A DNA stretch of 11,500 nucleotides from Cristatella mucedo (Eukaryota; Bryozoa; Phylactolaemata; Cristatellidae): contig WPIO01000047.1 in assembly GCA_009760855.2 (NCBI GenBank), positions 2,293,501-2,305,000 of the forward strand, given 5' to 3'. Below are positions 1 to 11,500 of the stretch, piece by piece; within the stretch, counting starts at the first letter, position 1, and every line of letters starts with the position of its first letter. Both the position numbers and the translations under genes were made by a program. A model generated the notes under the pieces. That model searched no databases and had not been told where the DNA came from. It saw only the letters and a list, made by a program, of their open reading frames with translations.

Positions 1-1009
1 TTCGTAGTGGCATGTTTTGTTAAGACTTTTTTGATTTTTGTTTTGCTTAGAAAACATTTCCTGCTGATTGTGAGATCCATCTCTCCCACTATTAAGGTCA
101 TGCTTGAGGGTACCTTGCTAAGGTTCGTGTTGGAGTAACATTGGAGACAGGAAGACAGTGGGTTAAAGACAATCAGGAATCGAGTGAAGGCATGCCGTGA
201 GTCGTTGTAATAGCTGCTTATAAAGTTTACTTCGATAACCAAGCACACATCTTCTGCCTTTTTAACAGATTGGCAAAAGCTAATAACTGCGATGTATTCA
301 TTTCGGCTTGGCAGCTATGTTGGTTGATCCAATATTTTCCAGTTATCTACACTCTGGTAAGCGTTGCATTGTGATGAATTGTCAGTTTCACGAATGGGCT
401 ATTTGCTTGATACACGATCTGCCATTAATAGCCAAACTAAACATAGTTTTTCAGAGGAGTCATGAAGGTTCTTAAAGGCCATGCTCTACTTGCATGCTTC
501 TATAGCTGTTTAGGCTCTGGAGTTCATACTGATTCCCCTGACTTCCTGTTATGGGAGCAGGTTATTAGACGTTGGAAAGACTTGATATGACGAGTGTCTA
601 AAAGGTAACTTGTTAGGAAGGACGAAATAGTAGAAGACATGATCATTCTGTCGAATTCATAGCTGTTTTAAATTTGGAATGAAAACAACCTCAGAAAGGG
701 ATATGTGGTCAACATGATTATTGACACATCTACCGTAGGCCTCAAAAGATTCTTCATGTAAGCATCAGTATGCTGTCGAGAGTCATGAGGTATTTCAACA
801 TTCAATCATCAGTTTTGAGCCTGTTCAAAATCGGTAGTAGCGTTATAATTTACCGTACTTGGCTATTGGCAGGCGAGAGGTGCCACACAATCGAGCTTTG
901 AATTTCGATCTGGATGCATTATATAACGTCAAAGAATGTGAGAAATAACCTGTACCAGAATGTGGTTGCTATCATGTCAGCTGTAATGACACACAATCTG
1001 CAGTTATGG
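1..1009. other. AT-rich non-coding stretch, nothing recognised
   Basis: I see no convincing exon, RNA gene or repeat here. Stops are frequent in all frames. If GLOD4 has an upstream first exon, this may be its intron or intergenic DNA. A short open stretch near 786-940 was considered as GLOD4 exon 1 and not accepted. Confidence 0.4.
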
Positions 1010-1620
1010 ATTCTGTGAGTGCCTACCTCGGTTTTATCGATATCTCAACTCACGGAAGTGCCAATCACAATCGACTAAAACTTAGAAAGCATTGATTGGA
1101 TTCTGAATTCCTAGCATACTGTTGCCCAGTCTTTTTTAATCTTTTTTCCTGCAAGATTCTCGAAGTGATTGTCGCTAAGCAGCTTATTGAACATATTGAC
1201 AAGGGTGAATTTCAGAAAAGTTTCAATCTTAATAAAAGCGACATCTTCCCACTGAAACTGCTTTCTTCAGTGAGACCCACGATATTCTAAGCCGCAAGAA
1301 TGATGGCACTATCTCTGCCACTGTCCTGCTCAATCTGTAAGCTGCTTTTGAACCTGTCGACAACGACGCCTTTTTTAACGATTAAAAACAGCAATTGATC
1401 TGAAGCATTAGGCTCTAGCTTTGAATCGTACTTGCCCGATCGTGTTCAGTCCATGGCGTGTGATGACCTCGTGTTATCCAGCAGACTATTCACTTTTGAA
1501 CTCGCAAGGATCTGTTCTTGGTCCTATAACGAGCTCTTGGAAAAGGGACTGGGGCCTATGGGATCGGCTGTCGCTTCTATGCTGCCCATGCCCAGCTGTA
1601 CTTGTCATTTAAACCATAGG
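1010..1620 (+). mobile_element. Decayed CR1/L2-like LINE reverse-transcriptase fragment
   Basis: This is a fragment of the RT domain of a non-LTR retrotransposon, in frame pieces separated by stops and shifts. Reading plus, RT landmarks appear in order. At about 1065-1200 is the 'LKKP..LDSE.L..YRPVS...SKILE..VAKQL' region, seen as LRKH, stop, LDSEFLAYCCPVFF, then CKILEVIVAKQLIEHID. At about 1300-1370 is motif A, readable as AAFEPVDNDA where families have AAFDTVDHDA; the aspartate is replaced and a stop precedes it. At about 1498-1540 is QGSVLGPI. At 1578-1589 is YAAH in place of the catalytic YADD, followed by AQLYLSFKP. Both catalytic sites are lost, so the copy is dead. No endonuclease or 3' end is visible. 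Its plus orientation differs from the other LINE copies in the window. It may lie in an upstream GLOD4 intron. Confidence 0.82.
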
Positions 1621-2062
1621 AATCAGCAGCCACGACTTATACAAAACTCTCTTGCGTAACACCCACATAGTCTTTATGGCTTTGTGGAGTTACCGAAGGA
1701 GATACATTAAATTAGGTTATAAACTTAACTCTTGCCTTGACAATTCGATCACGGCTTTCAACCAATGATTACTTTACAATTTTAAGGTCTTCACTCCGAA
1801 AACCTCTCTACAAATTAATCAATTTTGTCGAATTTACTAATTTGGTTGTCAACTTTTTCAGGGCTGAATGCTCAGCACAAAAGGCCGGGGCAAGGAAGCC
1901 TCTTTCTGTAGCTGAATGTTGAATTAAACCGAAGTCCTAATACTAGGACTCCCTATGCGTACTTCTAGACTAAGAGACTTTGCTCTTTCTGGTTGCTAAG
2001 GCTGTAGTATGACCGTCATCAGGTGCTTGGAATTCAGGCATGCTCTTTGCCCACTGCTTGAG
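1621..2062. other. Non-coding, nothing recognised
   Basis: AT-rich sequence follows the RT fragment and may be further decayed LINE. A short perfect inverted repeat (AGTCCTA, ATAC loop, TAGGACT) lies at 1933-1950. No coding signal was recognised. Confidence 0.35.
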
Positions 2063-2095
2063 GCTTTAAAGCATAATGAACAAGAAGGCTTCTGT
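2063..2095 (+). CDS. Possible remnant or exon of the GLOD4 N-terminal domain
   Basis: After an acceptor-like CTTGAG at 2057-2062, the frame reads ALKHNEQEGFC. This resembles the GLOD4 segment VLRHEEFEEGC just after the first helix of the N-terminal VOC domain. The frame then meets TAG at 2099-2101. A weaker W-containing echo of the next segment (WSKTM) appears in another frame near 2123. The piece has the right strand and lies the right side of the secure exons. The match is short and was found by searching, so chance is a serious alternative. If real, the following part is frameshifted or spliced in a way I cannot resolve. Confidence 0.3.
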
Positions 2096-2301
2096 AGCTA
2101 GCCCTCACGTTAGATCATGGCGTCGGAATGTGTGCGGTCTCCGGTGGGGTCAAAAACCAGTTGCGACCAGAATGATATATTATCGCTTCGTGAATCCCTG
2201 TTAAGTTCCCGAACCGCCGGGAAAGCTTGCTCTTAAAGATGTCGGCCTGCAGTTGTCACGAGCAAAGCGTTTAGAAATATATCGTCGTTGCTGAGTAAAG
2301 A

Positions 2302-2334
2302 GCACAACAGTTATGAAGTCATTCTTCACTATGT
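2302..2334 (+). CDS. Possible GLOD4 exon piece (low confidence)
   Basis: The frame reads EHNSYEVILHY, compared with the GLOD4 segment ED(x)HFV.ELTY of the N-terminal VOC domain. A GTATGC donor-like site follows directly in phase 0 at 2335. Only a few residues match. It is listed because the order, strand and phase fit the downstream exons. Confidence 0.22.
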
Positions 2335-2534
2335 ATGCGTGCGTCTGCGGAGAAGTCTTTCGGTCTCGGGAGGTTCGTAAGTGCTCACTTTTATAGAAGT
2401 CGTCGCTTTTGTGCCTGTGCTCCAGCTACTGGCTGTGTCATGCACGTACCGCCGTACTTTGACTCATCATCCATCGGCTGGGTCTCGACTGCCATTTCGA
2501 GCTTTCAAAGGAAGCTTGCCTGATAATTTTGAAG

Positions 2535-8249
<5,715 letters not shown>

Positions 8250-8525
8250 CCCTCCGGCGAGCCCTAGTGGAGCAATTTGAAGCTGACGGTTGGCGCTGTT
8301 TATTGGACTGCCTGCGGCCGGATCCCAACCTTTCCCCTGCCCAGAGGCTGCCTGCCCTCTGACCCGACCTTCCTTCGGTGTTGTAATTTGTGTTTTTAGA
8401 GCGAAGCCTAGCTTACTCTCTCGAGTTTGCTGCGTGCTGCCGTCTTGCCGTACGAGCCCGATTTGTATGTTTCTTTTGAAAAGGAATGAAATAATCTCGA
8501 TGCCGCTTTGTATTCTCAATTGAAA
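8250..8525 (+). other. GLOD4: Likely GLOD4 3' UTR
   Basis: This follows the GLOD4 stop directly. No AATAAA is seen; the nearest variant is AATGAAATAAT around 8484-8495, with a T-rich stretch (TTTGTATTCT) after it, so the end may be near 8520. The end point is inferred. From 8526 to 8790 I recognise nothing except a T run at about 8752-8761. Confidence 0.4.
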
Positions 8526-9301
8526 AACACCATGTGACGACTCTTTCGTGCAGTGGCATTGCTGATGCGCCTCTCTGCTGCCAGAGTGAAATAGCGAGTA
8601 AAATTATGGGACTTTCATCTGCTGGATCGTGATCCCGCTATGCCAAATCATCGAAATTTCAGCTTGGCAAGTGACTCATCAGCAGTTGCATTCGAACGAT
8701 TAGTGGGTATGCTTTCTTTCGTACCAACGTGCAGTGCCTAGAAACCGGTTATTTTTTTTTTAGGTCGCTAGGAAACTCGGTTATGTATTTTAATAATAAT
8801 AATAATAATATTGCACTTGATAAAGCGCCCTCAGAGAACTTAATCTCTTTCTAGGCGCTTTACATTTGCTGCAAAGTGATACGCAATAGAATAGTAAGTA
8901 AAATCATGCTTGAAAAACAAACAAAATGAATAACATGGTTAGGGGTTACATGCACTGGGGCAGCATGCAAATGTGGTTAGTGGCAGCATGAACAGTGTCA
9001 GCACGCATAAGCACATCGAGGACGAATCACAAGGACCCACTAAATGCTGTCCTAAATAGGTATGTTTTTAAGTTTCTTTTAAATGTGGTCAGGTCAGGGG
9101 ATGTTCTGATGCAGGTCGGGAGGGAGTTCCAGGCTGTGGGAGCATACGAGCTAAATGCACGGTCTCCAAAGGATTTAAGGTTTGTACGAGGTATTTCTAG
9201 ACTGTTGGATTCCGAAAAGCGAGTGGTACGATGCTTGGCCTGATGGGGTAGTATATCTGAAAGATAGGCTGGAGAGGTTCTCAAGCGAGGCCTTCTCGCC
9301 T

Positions 9302-9550
9302 AGCCTCGCTGGTTTTGCCCTGTGGTTAAGGTGCTTGTCTCGAACCAAGGTCAAAGTGAACTATCCGATGACCGAAGCCGTGGGCTTGTGCCCCGTGACA
9401 TACGATGGCCGAGGTCGTGGGCTCAAGCCCCATGGCATATGTGAAGCGCCAGGAGTAGAGAAGTTCTCTTTGGGCGCTATGCAAATGAATTGTATATTTT
9501 TCGCAGCTACGCAGCTTGCTCACAGTAGTTGGCATAATAATAATAATAAT
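9302..9550 (+). mobile_element. tRNA-derived SINE, copy 1
   Basis: The head has a degenerate pol III A box (region 9310-9331, GGTTTTGCCCTGTGGTTAAG). A B box follows at about 9420-9430 (GGCTCAAGCCC). The body then carries the hairpin AGCGCC (9445-9450), AGAGAA/TTCTCT (9457-9469), GGCGCT (9473-9478), an AAATGAATTGTATATT stretch, and a TAA tract ending near 9550. It matches SINE copy 2 in head, hairpin and post-hairpin sequence. It sits antisense within LINE copy B. Clear target-site duplications are not seen. An inverted repeat, GCGAGGC/GCCTCGC (9285-9309), lies at its 5' edge, so the start could be slightly earlier. It is not a functional tRNA gene. Confidence 0.85.
9367..9440 (+). repeat. 37-bp tandem duplication of the SINE B-box segment
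   Basis: Units 9367-9403 and 9404-9440 begin GATGACCGAAGCCGTGGGCT and GATGGCCGAGGTCGTGGGCT. Each contains a B-box-like core: GGCTTGTGCCC in the first and GGCTCAAGCCC in the second. SINE copy 2 has a single unit. Confidence 0.8.
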
Positions 9551-10003
9551 CACCATCCATGTGAGAACATCATCAATACAGGCAGCAAGGGAATTAGGAG
9601 AATTCGACGTACTGGTGGGCTCGGAGGGGTCAAACCAAAGGTTCAACTGAGTGTCATCTGCATAGAAGTGAAAGCATAGACTGTGCTTGGCAATCGCATT
9701 GACTTCTCGGCACTGCGAGCGGTCGCCATTCGGCCGCCGCGACACTTAGATTTTCAAGACCGGCTCAGCGTCATTTCCGGCCGATCGAGCGCATTTTCGG
9801 TTCGGAAGAGCTCTGCTGTTTATTAAGGCGAGCTGCGAGTTCCGAGCATGCAGCATTGCAGGTAGGCGTCGCTAGCGAGAATTCGGGAAGTTGACCGAGG
9901 TCTATCGCTACTCGTGAATACTCGAGACGGCTCGCTGCTTGCTGGTTGATTCGCTTCGACACTTTCAGTTCCGGGGAAGGCTTATGCGAAATTTGCTGAA
10001 AGC

Positions 10004-10037
10004 TATAAAGGACCGACCGCAGATAGGATTTTCAGTC
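10004..10037 (+). promoter_or_regulatory. Candidate TATA + initiator core promoter
   Basis: TATAAAG begins at 10004 and TCAGTC at 10032 (A at 10034), a 30-bp spacing. TCAGTC fits the arthropod-type initiator TCAKTY. A short frame from ATG 10072 (MKTALDCNRS..., 39 codons) runs to a GTAAGC donor-like site at 10188 and could be a first exon. The product is not recognised, and no conserved protein supports it. Confidence 0.35.
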
Positions 10038-10193
10038 GGCGTTGCTTGAAATAGAGTTACGTGTAGCAGGCATGAAAACTGCGCTCGATTGCAACAGAAG
10101 TGCTGCGGTTCGTTCAGGAGACCGCGATCGGATGAATACGGTGCTCGAGCACACCGATTTGGCAAGGATTCGTGCAGCGTGCGCGACGTAAGC

Positions 10194-10438
10194 TTCATAG
10201 CCATCTCAGGGATGGCGCTAAATGGCGAGAGTCGCTTGGTTCGACATCAATCGACTTGGACGATGTCGCGTGAAGGGAGGCGTAATTTGAAGCAGGTGGA
10301 GCTGATCTGGGGGAAATTCTGCAATGTCGAGCGCCGTATTTGGATTCCTAAACTTAAGAGATTATTCAATTTTTCGTGTGTCAGTACGCAGAAAGGCAAA
10401 GCACAATGGAAATAAACCGAATGGTGGGTGCTTCCTTT
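10194..10438. other. No recognised gene
   Basis: Mixed sequence downstream of the candidate promoter. Open frames here match nothing I know. It could be intron or intergenic. Confidence 0.35.
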
Positions 10439-10536
10439 GCAGCAAATGTAGAGTGCCTTCAGAGATCGAGTCCTCTGAGAGCGCTATATCAAGTTTATTT
10501 TTATCATTATTACTATTATCATTACGGCTGGAGGCA
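10439..10536 (+). mobile_element. LINE/SINE 3'-tail fragment
   Basis: GCAGCAAATGTAGAGTGCC, AGAGA, TCCTCTGAG, AGCGCT, TATCAAG and an ATT-rich tract (10496-10535) follow the LINE 3' end of copies A and B. GCAGCAAATG before the hairpin favours LINE over SINE origin. The stem arms have decayed (AGTGCC/AGCGCT). Its 5' limit is uncertain. Confidence 0.75.
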
Positions 10537-10727
10537 TATAGAACGATTTGCGCACCCGATTTTTCGGACGCGATTATAGATACGCTTCGCTGAACACTTT
10601 CGCTACCATTGGAATTTATTTTCTCTGCTTAATTCATCATCTCTTTATTGTATTAGCTGCGAACGAGAGCTTCTGGTTGGGTCTCTCGAGAACGCGTGTG
10701 GTGCGGCGGAGAGAAAGATGAACGAAG

Positions 10728-10829
<102 letters not shown>

Positions 10830-10904
10830 GCATATGAGAGCAAAATAGTTATGTATATATATATATAGGACACACACAGACACACGCACAAACATATATA
10901 TATA

Positions 10905-11085
10905 TATAATTTATTATTATTATATTACTATTGTAATTAATATATAATTCATTTATATAGCGCCCCAAGAGAACTTAATCTCTATTCCGGCGCTTCACAT
11001 ATGCCTCGGGGCTCGAGCTCACAACCTCAGGCAGACCTCTGTCGGACCGAGCACCTTAACCGCTAGACCAAACCAGCTCGGCACA
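10905..11085 (-). mobile_element. tRNA-derived SINE, copy 2
   Basis: On the minus strand the order is a tRNA-like head with A box TGGTCTAGCGG (11060-11070, followed by TTAAGG) and B box AGCTCGAGCCC (11009-11019), 40 bp apart. Then come CATATGTGAAGCGCC, the hairpin 10959-10994 with inner AGAGA/TCTCT, the post-hairpin ATAAATGAATTATATATT and an ATT/TAA tail. It is better preserved than copy 1 and lacks the B-box duplication. Confidence 0.88.
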
Positions 11086-11158
11086 TTTGCTGGCAGTGAC
11101 GAGGGTGAGGGCGAGCGTACATGCTGGTTTAGTGGCCGTCGTGTATGCCGCTCGGGAC

Positions 11159-11303
11159 CACGTGACGTGAAGAGAGGGAGAGAGCGTGTATAACTTACGT
11201 ACGAAAGCCGGCAGTGAAAATGCGCGGCTACGGTACGGTCACGTGCTGGCTAGAATGGCGCCCGTAGGGCGGTCAGAACGTGGTCCTAGGGAGCAACCAC
11301 GTG
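11159..11303. promoter_or_regulatory. Cluster of three CACGTG E-boxes
   Basis: CACGTG occurs at 11159-11164 (as CCACGTGACGTGA), 11240-11245 (GTCACGTG) and 11298-11303 (CCACGTGACGG). These are bHLH-ZIP (USF/MYC/MITF-type) core sites in GC-richer DNA. An ATGGCG in AGAATGGCG context at 11255 opens only a 25-codon frame. A promoter role is inferred. Confidence 0.35.
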
Positions 11304-11500
11304 ACGGCGATGACACGCCCACACATCTATGAGTGCCCCGTGTGTGCTCCAGACTCGGCGCATGACTCGTGAGCGCCGGAGCGGCATGCAGAACGTTCGC
11401 CACGATAAAGCCGTGGACACTTTTCAGGCGACCCATGAAAACCTGAAGGAAGGAGCAAAATGATCCCGGGTTCCTGCCCGGCAGCTACTACGACAGCCAT
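11304..11500. other. GC-rich, no recognised gene
   Basis: No homology was recognised. An ATG at 11460 is open to the window edge, but with 13 codons nothing can be concluded. Confidence 0.35.

Larger units (their letters stand above)
8791..9705 (-). mobile_element. CR1/L2-like LINE copy B (same family as copy A), split by a SINE
   Basis: On the minus strand, 9705 to about 9551 encodes AIAKHSLCFHFYADDTQL with an intact YADD at 9653-9664, then SLAACIDDVLTWM. A SINE (9302-9550) follows. From 9283 down, the tail is YLSDILPHQAKHRTTRFSES, FGDRAFSSYAPTAWNSLPTC, then LKTYLFRTAFSG. The 3' UTR resembles copy A along its length (for example the shared GCATAAGCACA and CCCACTAAAT strings). It ends in a perfect 8-bp-stem hairpin (8822-8861) and a TAA tract (8791-8810). 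The segment normally lying between DDVLTWM and the SLAPVYL region is missing. It is 5'-truncated near 9705. Confidence 0.87.

Noticed and set aside
786-940. Short frame with FKIGSS and YRTWLL, compared with the GLOD4 first exon (FKVGNR...FYRDVL)
   Set aside because: Only a handful of residues match, with a gap, after a directed search; the spacing is wrong and no clear donor follows.
1933-1950. Perfect 7-bp inverted repeat AGTCCTA/TAGGACT as a regulatory hairpin
   Set aside because: Short enough to occur by chance and nothing around supports a role.
9302-9440. Possible functional tRNA gene
   Set aside because: A and B boxes are present but no clean cloverleaf, and it continues into a SINE body and tail; the same holds for 11009-11085.

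Overview
This is animal nuclear DNA. It has a split gene with GT-AG introns, non-LTR retrotransposon debris, tRNA-derived SINEs and long microsatellites, and no bacterial-style dense coding. The retrotransposon types and short-to-medium introns suit an invertebrate. I cannot name the species; a TCAGTC initiator-like site gives only a weak hint of arthropod-type promoters.

Gene. Seven plus-strand coding exons between 2535 and 8249 encode the middle and C-terminal part, about 221 residues, of GLOD4 (glyoxalase domain-containing protein 4, VOC superfamily). Exons are 2535-2688, 2827-2877, 3392-3474, 3731-3817, 7639-7752, 7855-7941 and 8160-8249 (stop TGA 8247-8249). Phases agree at all six introns. 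The N-terminal ~90 residues are not clearly found; weak candidates lie at 2063-2095 and 2302-2334. Naive open frames miss the gene because the exons are only 51-154 bp.

Repeats. Positions 1010-1620 hold a decayed plus-strand reverse-transcriptase (RT) fragment of a CR1/L2-like LINE. The 3.8-kb GLOD4 intron 3818-7638 holds two LINE pieces on the minus strand, antisense to the gene: one family at 4021-6005 and another at about 6010-6580. It also holds a (GA)n tract at 6924-7050. Downstream of the gene a second copy of the first LINE (8791-9705, minus) is interrupted by a plus-strand tRNA-derived SINE (9302-9550). A second SINE lies at 10905-11085 (minus) beside a (TA)n tract. A tail-only fragment lies at about 10439-10536.

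Most interesting. LINE copies, SINEs and short fragments all end in the same ~40-bp hairpin module (AGCGCC / inner AGAGA / TCTCT / GGCGCT) followed by a TAA/ATT tract. This is the layout expected of a SINE mobilised by a partner LINE through a shared 3' end. Six copies of the module lie between 4021 and 11000, one of them inserted into the LINE's own RT region with a short target-site duplication.

Other. A TATA box and initiator 30 bp apart (10004/10034) may mark another promoter. Three CACGTG E-boxes lie within 145 bp at 11159-11303.
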